Source: an uncultured Flavobacteriaceae bacterium (lineage in GTDB: Bacteria > Bacteroidota > Bacteroidia > Flavobacteriales > Flavobacteriaceae). From it: a DNA stretch of 9,341 nt. Location of the stretch: positions 1 to 9,341 of the forward strand of contig CALIIP010000246.1 of assembly GCA_938018045.1 (NCBI GenBank). The letters run 5' to 3'. Numbering within the stretch: position 1 is the stretch's first letter; each line of letters begins with the position of its first letter. Both the position numbers and the translations under genes were made by a program. The notes under the pieces were generated by a model. The model was given only the letters and a program-made list of their open reading frames with translations. It was not told the origin of the DNA and ran no database searches. Of the stretch, positions 1-6,622 are shown one piece after another.

Positions 1-1
1 A

Positions 2-280
2 GATATTATTGCAATTTTAGGGATGGAAGAATTATCTGAAGAAGATAAATTGGTAGTTCATAGAGCAAGACGTGTACAACGTTTCTTATCTCAACCTTTT
101 CACGTAGCTGAACAATTTACGGGTATACCAGGAGTTTTAGTTGATATTAAAGACACTATTAAAGGATTTAATATGATTATGGATGGTGAGTTAGATAAAT
201 ATCCTGAAGCAGCATTTAACTTGAGAGGATCAATTCAAGATGCAATTGACGCAGGAGAAAAAATGTTAGCAGAAGCTTAA
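2..280 (+). CDS. atpD: ATP synthase F1 subunit beta, C-terminal end (5' partial)
   Basis: This is the last 92 codons of the catalytic beta subunit of F1Fo ATP synthase; the gene begins left of the window. The frame is open from base 2 and reads D-I-I-A-I-L-G-M-E-E-L-S-E-E-D-K, then RARRVQRFLSQPF and HVAEQFTG, which are highly conserved in the beta C-terminal helical domain. The DELSEED-type loop, the contact with the rotor gamma subunit, appears here as the ELSEEDK variant. The nucleotide-binding P-loop lies in the missing part. It ends in TAA, 12 bp before atpC, so the two are surely co-transcribed. The Met at base 23 is internal and not the real start. The protein works on the cytoplasmic face of the inner membrane. 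Confidence 0.97.
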   Translation, partial: DIIAILGMEELSEEDKLVVHRARRVQRFLSQPFHVAEQFTGIPGVLVDIKDTIKGFNMIMDGELDKYPEAAFNLRGSIQDAIDAGEKMLAEA

Positions 281-292
281 AACTAAAAAAAT

Positions 293-571
293 ATGTTTTT
301 AGAAATAGTAACACCAGAAGCCGTTCTTTTAACTTCAGAAGTTTTTTCTGTATCAGTTCCAGGAATTAATGGAGAATTTCAGATGTTAAATAATCACGCA
401 CCAATAGTTTCATTATTGGTCAGTGGATCTGTAAAGTTTAAAGGCGGAGCAATTAAAATAGAAGAAGATTTTCAAGATAGTTTTACCAAAGTTGATGGAG
501 AATATGTATTCCCAATAAATGGAGGAACTATTGAAATGAAAGAGAATAAAGTAATTATTTTAGCAGATTAA
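293..571 (+). CDS. atpC: ATP synthase F1 subunit epsilon, short form
   Basis: This encodes the epsilon subunit of the central rotor stalk, which links gamma to the c-ring. The 92 residues match the N-terminal beta-sandwich domain: it opens MFLEIVTPE, continues with a PGINGEFQMLNNHAPIVS stretch (the family's G-x-F-x-x-L-x-x-H-A-P signature, about residues 24-41), and ends after VIILAD. Epsilon in E. coli and Bacillus is about 130-140 residues and carries a C-terminal two-helix domain that inhibits ATP hydrolysis. That domain is absent here; as far as I recall this short form is usual in Bacteroidota, so I do not read it as a truncation. The stop is followed by a strong hairpin terminator. The start has no clear Shine-Dalgarno sequence, only an A-rich leader, as is common in this phylum. 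Confidence 0.95.
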   Translation: MFLEIVTPEAVLLTSEVFSVSVPGINGEFQMLNNHAPIVSLLVSGSVKFKGGAIKIEEDFQDSFTKVDGEYVFPINGGTIEMKENKVIILAD

Positions 572-593
572 AGTAATTATTGTTTCCTAAATT

Positions 594-630
594 AAAAAAC
601 TCCGAGTAAATAATTACTCGGAGTTTTTTT
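594..630. terminator. Bidirectional intrinsic terminator between atpC and the M16 peptidase gene
   Basis: A perfect 11-bp stem (599-609 with 614-624, centred on CTCCGAG/CTCGGAG) closes on a four-base ATAA loop. It is flanked by an A-run on the left (594-598) and a T-run on the right (624-630), so it has a U-tail in both directions. It lies 23 bp after the atpC stop and 18 bp beyond the stop of the convergent peptidase gene, so it can end both transcripts. Confidence 0.93.
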
Positions 631-647
631 ATGGTTAAAAAATTATT

Positions 648-3527
648 TTAATCCTTTATTGTTTTTTTAACTGGTGGAGTTTCCATTTTAGGGATAACGT
701 TACCTTTTGCGTCTAATTCAATAATTTCATAACCTAATTCAATTAACTTATCAATATTACTAGCCTTATCACCTACAACAAGAATATTCATGTTCTCAAT
801 TTGTAGCGTTTTATCTGCTAGACTATTGATTTCTTCTTTTGTAATAGTATTGATGATTTTCGATTGTTCATCTACAAAACTCTTGTCAAGATTATAATGT
901 ACAATTCTACCTAAGAAGTTTGCTTTTTGACCAGGTGTTTCATAGCTACGAGCATCACGTTGACCAATTGAATTTCTCATAAAGGTCAATTCTTCATCAG
1001 TAATTCCATCTTTTTTATAATTGGTGATTTCCTTCATAAACTCATAAACTGCTCCTGCAGTTGTTTCTCCTCTTACTCCTGCACTGGCAGTATATGGCCC
1101 TGGATTATCATTAGAATTAAAAAATGAACGAGCACCATAAGTCCAGCCTTTTTCTTCTCTTAAATTTAGATTTATCCTACTGTTAAAAGCGCCTCCTAAA
1201 GCATAATTCATTAATGTAGATTTGAAATAATCTCCAGTAACATCATAAGGCATATCGGTTACATATCCAATACGGATTTCCGATTGAGGTGCTTCTTTTT
1301 TATCAATCAAATAAATTTTAGTTTTATCTTGTTCACGTACCGCTGCCATTTGAGGAATTTCGGCAGATTTGTTCTCCCAAGAATTCAAAAAGCCTAAAGA
1401 TGGCATAATCTCCTTTTTAGAAACATCACCAACAACAACCAATTCTGATAATTCTGGTGCATAGTACTTGTTGTAAAAGTTTTGAACATCTTCCAATGTA
1501 ATAATACTCACAGATTCTTCAATACCACTTGATGGTACAGCATAGATATGGTCATCGCCATACAATAATCTTCTGTATACATTAGAAGCAATAGCTGAAG
1601 GGTCTTTAGTTGAAGACTTCAAATTTTCTAATTGTCTTTTCTTTACACGGTCAAAATCTTCTTGAGAAAATTTAGGTCTGTAAAGAACTTCTTCCATTAT
1701 TTCAATAGTTCTTGCCAAGTTTTTCTTCAAAGCAGTTACGCTTATGGTCGTTCTAGAATTATTAGCTGAAACAAACATACGGCTACCAATCTTACGTAAC
1801 TCTTCCTGTATCTTTTCCGAAGTATAGTTCTGAGTAGATTCACTCATCATCGAAGCAGTTAATACCGCTAAACCAGACTTGGTAGGTGTGTACATATCCA
1901 TTCTGTGTCCTCCATTAATATTTAGTTGAATTGCTACAGTAGGAACTTCATTGGTTTCAGTACCAATAATTTTCATTCCGTTATCCAATTTTTTAGACCA
2001 GAATTCTGGCACCTTAACAAGAGGTGAAGCTCCTGGTTTTGGTTGGATACTTCTGTCAAATTTATCTCCAGTTGGTCGTGTATAAGATAATCCACTATAA
2101 TCTGTAGTTAAGAAAGGGCTATCACCTTCTGTAGTTGGTGTGAAATTATTTTCTCTTGCAGGTTTTGTTCCATCATTAGGTAAAACACTTAAAACTACTG
2201 AAGGTTTACCCTTGACATATTTATTATAAACTCTTAATACATCTTCTTTAGTAACATTTTGGTAACGCGCTAAATCAGCTTTAACACCATTTGGATCACC
2301 TAAAAAAGTCTCATAACTCGCAAGTTGCGATACTTTACCACTTACACTGGCAAGACCATTAATAAAATTGGTTTCCATACTGATCTTGAATTTATCAACA
2401 TCATCTTGTGTAACTCCTGTTTTTTCGAATTCCTCTAATGCTTTATGTATATCACTTTCTACATCAGCAAGCACTGATCCTGGAAAAGGATAAATACTTA
2501 TTGTAAATGTTCCTGCCAATTCACTACATGGATTCGAACTCATTGCTGCAACGGCTTTCTTAGTCTGTACAAATTTTTTGGCTAAAAATGAACCTTTACC
2601 TGTCCCTAAAATATCTGAAAGGCAATCTAAAGGAGCCTCATCTGGATGAAAACGTTCTACTGCTGGGAAACTTAAAAGTAATGCAGGAAATCTAACATTT
2701 TTATCTACATATGATACATATCTGTTTTCGTTTAAAACAACAGGATCTAATTTCATTGATTTTACTTCTGGTCCTGCTGGAATAACACCAAAATACTTTT
2801 CAACCATTTTAATTACTTCTTTAGGATTCACATCACCACCAACAGTAAGTGTTGCGTTATTTGGTCCGTACCATCTCATAAAGAATTTCTTAAGATCCTC
2901 AACATTAACTCTGTCAAGATCTTTCAATTTCCCAATCGTTAACCATGAATATGGATGACCATAAGGATATAGTGTCTCTGCCATTAACTCTCTACTAGGA
3001 CCATAAGGACGGTTGTCTAAATTTTGTCCTTTTTCGTTTTTTACGGTTTCTCTTTGTACCTCAAATTTTTCTTGAGTTACAGCATCTAGGAAAAAGCCCA
3101 TACGATCTGCTTCCATCCAAAGCATCAATTCTAGCTGATTGCTTGGTGCAGTTTCAAAATAGTTGGTCCTATCTCCATTTGTTGTCCCATTTAATGTACC
3201 TCCTGCAGCAGAGATTAATTTAAAATGCTCTTCATCAGCTACATTTTCAGAACCTTGAAACATCATGTGTTCAAAGAAATGTGCAAACCCAGATTTCTGA
3301 AGTTCTTCACGAGCAGATCCTACATGGTAGGTTACATCTACATGTACCAAAGGATCAGAATCATCTTCATGAATCACAAGTGTTAACCCATTGCTGAGTT
3401 CGTATTTTTCGTAGGGAATAATAACTTCGCTACCTGTCTTTGTTACCTTTTCAATTAACTTGGTTTGGGACCAGCCTACAGCCGAAATAAACGCAAGGGA
3501 AACAATAAGAATGCTTTTTAATTTCAT
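648..3527 (-). CDS. Exported M16 family zinc metallopeptidase (two-domain insulinase/pitrilysin type)
   Basis: A 959-residue protein with an N-terminal Sec signal peptide (KLK then a hydrophobic stretch to about residue 19; likely cut before Q21; no lipobox Cys), so it is probably periplasmic. The N-terminal M16 half carries the inverted zinc motif HxxEH as HFFEH at residues 83-87. The third zinc ligand is most likely E165, 78 residues after H87 in the VKNE segment. The second half (from about 508) repeats the fold, starting FWSKKLDNGMKI, but at the matching place (about 555-559) it reads VLTAS, so this half is catalytically dead. Its R784/Y797 region (RINLNLREEKGWTYGA) is the conserved substrate-contact segment of the C-terminal domain. 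Active and inactive halves fused in one chain are normal for long M16 proteins. The substrate cannot be told from sequence. It lies 112 bp downstream of umuD; no terminator or clear promoter is visible between them. Confidence 0.93.
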   Translation of the reverse strand: MKLKSILIVSLAFISAVGWSQTKLIEKVTKTGSEVIIPYEKYELSNGLTLVIHEDDSDPLVHVDVTYHVGSAREELQKSGFAHFFEHMMFQGSENVADEEHFKLISAAGGTLNGTTNGDRTNYFETAPSNQLELMLWMEADRMGFFLDAVTQEKFEVQRETVKNEKGQNLDNRPYGPSRELMAETLYPYGHPYSWLTIGKLKDLDRVNVEDLKKFFMRWYGPNNATLTVGGDVNPKEVIKMVEKYFGVIPAGPEVKSMKLDPVVLNENRYVSYVDKNVRFPALLLSFPAVERFHPDEAPLDCLSDILGTGKGSFLAKKFVQTKKAVAAMSSNPCSELAGTFTISIYPFPGSVLADVESDIHKALEEFEKTGVTQDDVDKFKISMETNFINGLASVSGKVSQLASYETFLGDPNGVKADLARYQNVTKEDVLRVYNKYVKGKPSVVLSVLPNDGTKPARENNFTPTTEGDSPFLTTDYSGLSYTRPTGDKFDRSIQPKPGASPLVKVPEFWSKKLDNGMKIIGTETNEVPTVAIQLNINGGHRMDMYTPTKSGLAVLTASMMSESTQNYTSEKIQEELRKIGSRMFVSANNSRTTISVTALKKNLARTIEIMEEVLYRPKFSQEDFDRVKKRQLENLKSSTKDPSAIASNVYRRLLYGDDHIYAVPSSGIEESVSIITLEDVQNFYNKYYAPELSELVVVGDVSKKEIMPSLGFLNSWENKSAEIPQMAAVREQDKTKIYLIDKKEAPQSEIRIGYVTDMPYDVTGDYFKSTLMNYALGGAFNSRINLNLREEKGWTYGARSFFNSNDNPGPYTASAGVRGETTAGAVYEFMKEITNYKKDGITDEELTFMRNSIGQRDARSYETPGQKANFLGRIVHYNLDKSFVDEQSKIINTITKEEINSLADKTLQIENMNILVVGDKASNIDKLIELGYEIIELDAKGNVIPKMETPPVKKTIKD

Positions 3528-3639
3528 GTAATTATTTTTAAGTTAAAAATGAGTTTGAAGATAATATTTTATTTTAATACTTTAGATTGTTGACCGAAAA
3601 ATTGTGATTGTTTTAAGACTTTATCATAGGTTTATATCT

Positions 3640-4077
3640 CTAAACACTCTTAATTACATTGGTTACGATTCCCCAAATCAAAAAGTCGTTTTCTTCGGTG
3701 ATATTTATAATTGGGTAATCAGGATTTTCTGGTTTTAACCATACTTTTGTTCCATCTACACGTAATCTTTTTACTGTAAACTCACCATCAATAAAACAAA
3801 CTGCAATCTTATTATTTACAGGTTCTATACTTCTGTCTATCACCAATAAATCTTTGTCATTTATTCCAGCATCTATCATAGATTGTCCGCTAACACGCGC
3901 AAAAAAAGTTGCCTCTTGATTTTTAATAAGTATTTTATCTAAACTAACACGCTCTTGAACAAAATCTTCTGCAGGAGATGGAAAACCTGCTGAAATACCA
4001 ATATCGACAAAAGTTGCTCCAGAGTTTTCATGAACTTCAGGAGAGAAAAAGGTTAGGGTTTGTGAGTTTGTCATCAT
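3640..4077 (-). CDS. umuD: UmuD-like S24 autoproteolytic subunit of translesion polymerase V
   Basis: A 145-residue LexA/UmuD-type serine peptidase. The Ser-Lys dyad is S66 (in SGQSMIDAGI) and K103 (in FTVKRL), 37 residues apart as in E. coli UmuD (S60/K97). The self-cleavage site is probably A30-G31 in GISAGFPSPAEDF, 36 residues before the serine, again the E. coli spacing (C24-G25). There is no N-terminal DNA-binding domain, so it is UmuD rather than LexA. In the known family, RecA-stimulated cleavage gives UmuD', which joins UmuC as an error-prone polymerase. Its ATG overlaps the umuC stop by one base (TAATG), which implies translational coupling. A second ATG follows immediately, so Met1 or Met2 may be used. 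Placing umuD after umuC reverses the E. coli order. Confidence 0.93.
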   Translation of the reverse strand: MMTNSQTLTFFSPEVHENSGATFVDIGISAGFPSPAEDFVQERVSLDKILIKNQEATFFARVSGQSMIDAGINDKDLLVIDRSIEPVNNKIAVCFIDGEFTVKRLRVDGTKVWLKPENPDYPIINITEENDFLIWGIVTNVIKSV

Positions 4078-5354
4078 TATTTTACGATTAATAATTCATT
4101 AATATCTGTTGTGTATCTTGGCGATAAATGTTCTTGACGCATTTTCCATGTGCGTTTCAAATCTTGATTTCCCAATTTAATTTTATAAACTCCTAATTTA
4201 CTATTTAAATTGTCAATTGCCTTCATTAAAGAAGTATGTTTTGGGTTTTGGGCTGCAAAAAAATCTAACTGATGATTATCCGTAGGAACTAAACCTGTAA
4301 CAATAACTCCTGCACGCTTATATTTTATGTCGTTTCTAAAAATTTTGGAAACAGCCTTTACTGCATATTTTGAGATAATTAGTGAAGAGTTGGTTGGATA
4401 AGGCAAAGGAACATGAATAGATTCTCGATGTTGTTGATTTTCCTTTTTATGTCTGTCACTGCTGAGAAGTACAATGATAAAATTACAAGAAGAATGTTGC
4501 TTTCTTAGTTTTTCTGCGCAACTCGAAGCAAATGTAGAGATACGTTCTTTTATGTTGTCTATATCAGAATACGTTGTTTCAAAACTGCGTGTTGTAGCAA
4601 TAGATTTTTTTGATTTTGTTGTATCTTCTAATTTTAAAGTTGGTTTGCCTTCCAAATCTTTTTTAAGGTTTAGTTCTGTAATAGAAAAGTTTTTCAATAC
4701 CCAAGTATCAGAAAGTAAAGAAAAGTCATACGCAGTTTTAACTCCTTGAAGTTTTAAACGTTTCGACAGTCTTCTTCCAATTCCCCAAACAGACTCAATT
4801 TTAGTCCATTTTAAAGCCTTTATACGTTGTTCATCTGTATGGATTATAAAAACATTATTTGTTTCCTTAGGGAACTTCCTAGCAACTTTATTTGCGACCT
4901 TTGACAATGCTTTTGTTGGAGCAAACCCAACACTTGTTGGTATGCCAGTCCATTTAAGAATGCGTTTCTGTATGGTTTCTCCATAAGATTGCATGTCATA
5001 ATTTTCAAAGCCTTTAAATTCTAAAAAAGCCTCATCAATACTATATGGCTCAATGTCTGGAGTAAACTGCTTTAAAATCGAAATAACACGATCACTCATA
5101 TCTCCATATAACGGATAATTAGAAGAAAAAACAGTAACATCATTTGCCTTGAAAAAAGCTTTGTACTTAAATGCTGGCGCTCCCATAGGTATGTTGAGCG
5201 CTTTTGCTTCATCACTACGCGCAATTACACAACCATCATTATTAGATAATATGGCGATAGGTTTATTACGCAATTGTGGCTTAAAAACACGCTCACAGGA
5301 TGCGTAAAAATTATTACAATCTACAAGAGCAAACATGTTAGTAAAAGTACTCAT
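4077..5354 (-). CDS. umuC: UmuC-like Y-family DNA polymerase (polymerase V catalytic subunit)
   Basis: A 425-residue translesion polymerase that copies past damaged bases. The palm motif FALVDCNNFYASCERVF has metal-binding D12. The catalytic pair D107-E108 sits in YSIDEAFLEF, after SNYPLYGDMSDRV (about 78-90). A helix-hairpin-helix segment follows near WGIGRRLSKRL (190-200), and then the little-finger region. A clamp-binding motif QLDFF (362-366) matches QLNLF of E. coli UmuC. The DUF4113-type tail ends with W-x-MRQEHLSPRYTT. The length fits UmuC (E. coli 422). Met7, at 5336, aligns with the usual start MFALVD, so translation could begin there instead of at 5354. The gene is coupled to umuD downstream and divergent from the sanA-like gene with 27 bp between them, so its promoter probably lies in that gap or inside the sanA-like coding region. 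I saw no recognisable SOS box. Confidence 0.95.
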   Translation of the reverse strand: MSTFTNMFALVDCNNFYASCERVFKPQLRNKPIAILSNNDGCVIARSDEAKALNIPMGAPAFKYKAFFKANDVTVFSSNYPLYGDMSDRVISILKQFTPDIEPYSIDEAFLEFKGFENYDMQSYGETIQKRILKWTGIPTSVGFAPTKALSKVANKVARKFPKETNNVFIIHTDEQRIKALKWTKIESVWGIGRRLSKRLKLQGVKTAYDFSLLSDTWVLKNFSITELNLKKDLEGKPTLKLEDTTKSKKSIATTRSFETTYSDIDNIKERISTFASSCAEKLRKQHSSCNFIIVLLSSDRHKKENQQHRESIHVPLPYPTNSSLIISKYAVKAVSKIFRNDIKYKRAGVIVTGLVPTDNHQLDFFAAQNPKHTSLMKAIDNLNSKLGVYKIKLGNQDLKRTWKMRQEHLSPRYTTDINELLIVK

Positions 5355-5370
5355 TATTATTTTTTATCAG

Positions 5371-5378
5371 TACATTTG
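5371..5378 (+). promoter_or_regulatory. Candidate -7 promoter box (TACATTTG) for the sanA-like gene
   Basis: TACATTTG matches the Bacteroidota -7 consensus TAnnTTTG exactly. It ends only three bases before the ATG at 5382, so if it works the transcript would start at or next to the start codon and be leaderless. No good TTG-type -33 element is seen at the expected spacing (about 5345-5353), which lowers confidence. Confidence 0.35.
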
Positions 5379-5381
5379 GGT

Positions 5382-6017
5382 ATGCGTAAATTGTTAAAAT
5401 TTGGATTAACCTTAAGTTTGCTTGTTGTGGCTGTTATTTTTCTGTCGAATGTTTATGTAGAACGAAAAGCAAAAAATAAAACCTATAACAACACTTCAGA
5501 TATTCCTTTTAACAAAGTTGGATTGGTTTTAGGGACTTCAAAGTATGTTTCTACCGGAAATGTAAACCTCTTTTATAAATTTAGAATTGAAGCAGCAATA
5601 GCACTTTACAAAGCAGGAAAAATCAAATATATTATTGTTAGTGGAGATAACGGGACACAATATTATGATGAGCCAACGACTTTTAAGGAAGATTTAATCA
5701 AAGGTGGAATTCCTGAAGAAAACATTTTTTTAGACTATGCTGGATTTAGAACTTTGGATTCTGTTATTCGATGTAAAGCTATTTTCGGACAAGAATCTGT
5801 AACGATTATTTCTCAGCAATTTCATAACGAACGCGCAATTGCAATAGCAAGTGCTAAAAACATGGAGGCTATTGGTTACAACGCCAAGAATGTAGGAGGA
5901 AGTAGTGGTAAAAAGGTTAAAATAAGAGAAATTTTCGCACGTGTAAAATTGAGTTTAGATTTACTTTTTAATAAAAAACCAAAGTTTCTTGGCAAGAAAA
6001 TTGTAATACCTAATTAA
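5382..6017 (+). CDS. sanA: SanA/ElyC/YdcF family (DUF218) membrane-anchored envelope protein
   Basis: A 211-residue protein with an N-terminal membrane anchor (about residues 5-24, LLKFGLTLSLLVVAVIFL) and one DUF218 domain facing the periplasm. Landmarks in order are VGLVLGTSKY (47-55), the FRIEAAIALYKAGK helix (67-80), YIIVSGDN (83-90), LDYAGFRTLDS (117-127), IISQQFHNERA (142-152) and a C-terminal KFLGKKI. This pattern is that of SanA, whose loss in E. coli makes cells sensitive to vancomycin at high temperature. The biochemical activity of the family is not settled; a role in envelope or peptidoglycan upkeep is inferred. The reading frame is open from 5274, but the ATG at 5382 gives the usual signal-anchor start, and an upstream start would overlap umuC. 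The DUF2007 gene follows after 11 bp. Confidence 0.9.
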   Translation: MRKLLKFGLTLSLLVVAVIFLSNVYVERKAKNKTYNNTSDIPFNKVGLVLGTSKYVSTGNVNLFYKFRIEAAIALYKAGKIKYIIVSGDNGTQYYDEPTTFKEDLIKGGIPEENIFLDYAGFRTLDSVIRCKAIFGQESVTIISQQFHNERAIAIASAKNMEAIGYNAKNVGGSSGKKVKIREIFARVKLSLDLLFNKKPKFLGKKIVIPN

Positions 6018-6028
6018 AAACAAAACAG

Positions 6029-6403
6029 ATGGACATGTTTACAACATTAGCAGTATTTGAGTATTCTACAGAAGCAAATTTGGTTAAATCAAAATTAGAT
6101 TTTGAAAACATTAGAACGCGTTTATTGGATGAAAAAACGATAGATTCTGATCCTTTAATTAGCCAAGCAGTTGGAGGTGTAAAGTTGCAAGTTCATAATG
6201 ATGACGCTCAAAAAGCATTAGAGATATACAATACAATAAGAAAGTACAGGAAAGATATAGACGGCAATGATATACATTGTAAGCAATGTAATTCAACTCA
6301 AATTTTAGTTGCTCCTGCGCAACGGAAAAACATTTTTTATATGCTATTTCCCTTTTTTGAGAAGACAAAATATGTCTGTAACGATTGTAAAACTGTTTTT
6401 TAA
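6029..6403 (+). CDS. DUF2007 protein with C-terminal zinc ribbon
   Basis: A small cytoplasmic protein of 124 residues. The first 70 residues resemble the DUF2007 'putative signal transducing protein' domain: LAVFEYSTEANLVKSKLDFENI, a central DPLISQAVGGVKLQV strand segment with the typical GG-hydrophobic pattern, then DDAQKALEIYN. The C-terminal part has two Cys pairs, C84-x2-C87 and C117-x2-C120, that would bind one zinc ion as a zinc ribbon. Between them lies a hydrophobic stretch (IFYMLFPFF, 102-110), too short to be a clear membrane helix. The domain's function is not known to me beyond its name, and I propose none. It lies 11 bp after the sanA-like gene on the same strand, probably co-transcribed. 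ATG at 6035 (Met3) is an equally possible start. Confidence 0.85.
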   Translation: MDMFTTLAVFEYSTEANLVKSKLDFENIRTRLLDEKTIDSDPLISQAVGGVKLQVHNDDAQKALEIYNTIRKYRKDIDGNDIHCKQCNSTQILVAPAQRKNIFYMLFPFFEKTKYVCNDCKTVF

Positions 6404-6423
6404 TTTCTGAATGCCAATTATAA

Positions 6424-6470
6424 CGTCATTGCGATCCGCTACAGGAGGAGAAGCAATCTAATTACGCAAC
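6424..6470. repeat. Short palindromic intergenic repeat (CGTCATTGCGA...GAAGCAATCT type)
   Basis: The segment starts CGTCATTGCGATCC and continues through GGAGGAGAAGCAATC. ATTGC (6428-6432) and GCAAT (6453-6457) form the base of a small imperfect hairpin. From memory, motifs of the form CGTCATTGCGA...GAAGCAATCTC recur between genes in many flavobacterial genomes. That is recall, not a search. It is more GC-rich than the surrounding DNA, which fits a mobile or duplicated unit. Confidence 0.5.
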
Positions 6471-6471
6471 A

Positions 6472-6543
6472 TCAGTTCGAGTGAAATTTTTTTTGGTTGC
6501 TGAGCGGAGTCGAAGCAGAAAAAATTTTGTATCGAGAACTTGA
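6472..6543 (+). repeat. REP-like palindromic unit, copy A
   Basis: A self-complementary unit of about 72 bp. It starts TCAGTTCGAGTG, runs through a T-tract, an apical TGAGCGGAGTCGAAGC segment and an A-tract, and ends TATCGAGAACTTGA. The arms 6475-6501 and 6514-6540 can fold back on each other: GTTC with GAAC, AAATTTTTTTT with AAAAAATTTT, GCT with AGC. Copy B has the same layout on the opposite strand 16 bp away. The apical GAGCGGAGTCGAA motif is also one I remember as frequent in flavobacterial intergenic DNA. Confidence 0.6.
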
Positions 6544-6582
6544 TATTAATTATAAAAGACGATTCTCGATACAATTTTTATT
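6527..6582. terminator. Possible bidirectional terminator formed by the inner arms of the repeat pair
   Basis: A perfect 12-bp inverted repeat, TTGTATCGAGAA (6527-6538) with TTCTCGATACAA (6563-6574), encloses a 24-base loop. It is followed on the + strand by TTTTTATT and on the - strand by AAAATTTTTT. Its position between convergent genes suits a terminator for both the sanA-like/DUF2007 pair and the DUF2975/XRE pair. The loop is longer than in a standard terminator, so this role is inferred. Confidence 0.4.
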
Positions 6583-6612
6583 CGTTGCTCATAAAAACCA
6601 CTCGAATTGACA
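6560..6612 (-). repeat. REP-like palindromic unit, copy B (inverted relative to copy A)
   Basis: Read on the - strand, this unit starts TGTCAATTCGAGTGG, has TTTTTAT, a GAGCAACGA loop and ATAAAAA, and ends TTGTATCGAGAATCG. It shares the TTCGAGTG and TTGTATCGAGAA ends with copy A but has a shorter stem and a different loop. The two copies stand head to head, so TTCGAGTG occurs as an outer inverted repeat (6476-6483 with 6599-6606) and TTGTATCGAGAA as an inner one. The arrangement recalls the paired REP units (BIMEs) of enterobacteria. Confidence 0.6.
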
Positions 6613-6622
6613 TGCTTTTCAA

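Larger units (their letters stand above)
6404..6622. other. Repeat-rich spacer between convergent genes
   Basis: This 219-bp stretch between the stops of the DUF2007 gene (+) and the XRE gene (-) has no plausible gene. It is filled with palindromic repeat units: a CATTGCGA...GAAGCAATC element and two head-to-head hairpin units, listed separately. Confidence 0.85.

Noticed and set aside
293..571. Truncation of atpC
   Set aside because: The gene is short compared with E. coli because it lacks the C-terminal helices, but the beta-sandwich is complete and a terminator follows in the normal place. The short form is, as I recall, usual in this phylum.
3528..3639. Terminator or promoter between umuD and the M16 peptidase gene
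   Set aside because: No stable hairpin with a T-run and no TAnnTTTG match was found on the - strand in this 112-bp gap. Read-through from umuCD cannot be excluded.
4474..4749. Open frame of 91 codons on the + strand
   Set aside because: It lies entirely inside umuC on the opposite strand, and its translation has no recognisable domain. The umuC frame has full motif support.
5274..5381. Upstream extension of the sanA-like frame
   Set aside because: The extra 36 residues overlap the 5' end of umuC and precede a typical signal-anchor start (MRKLLKF) at 5382, so they are unlikely to be translated.
5337..5420. LexA/SOS box ahead of umuC
   Set aside because: Neither the E. coli CTG-N10-CAG pattern nor the Bacillus-type pattern is present. 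The AGTAC pair is a direct repeat and matches no operator I know.
6159..6368. Open frame of 69 codons on the - strand
   Set aside because: It is a shadow of the DUF2007 gene, which has both a family match and paired Cys motifs. The shadow shows no domain-like pattern.
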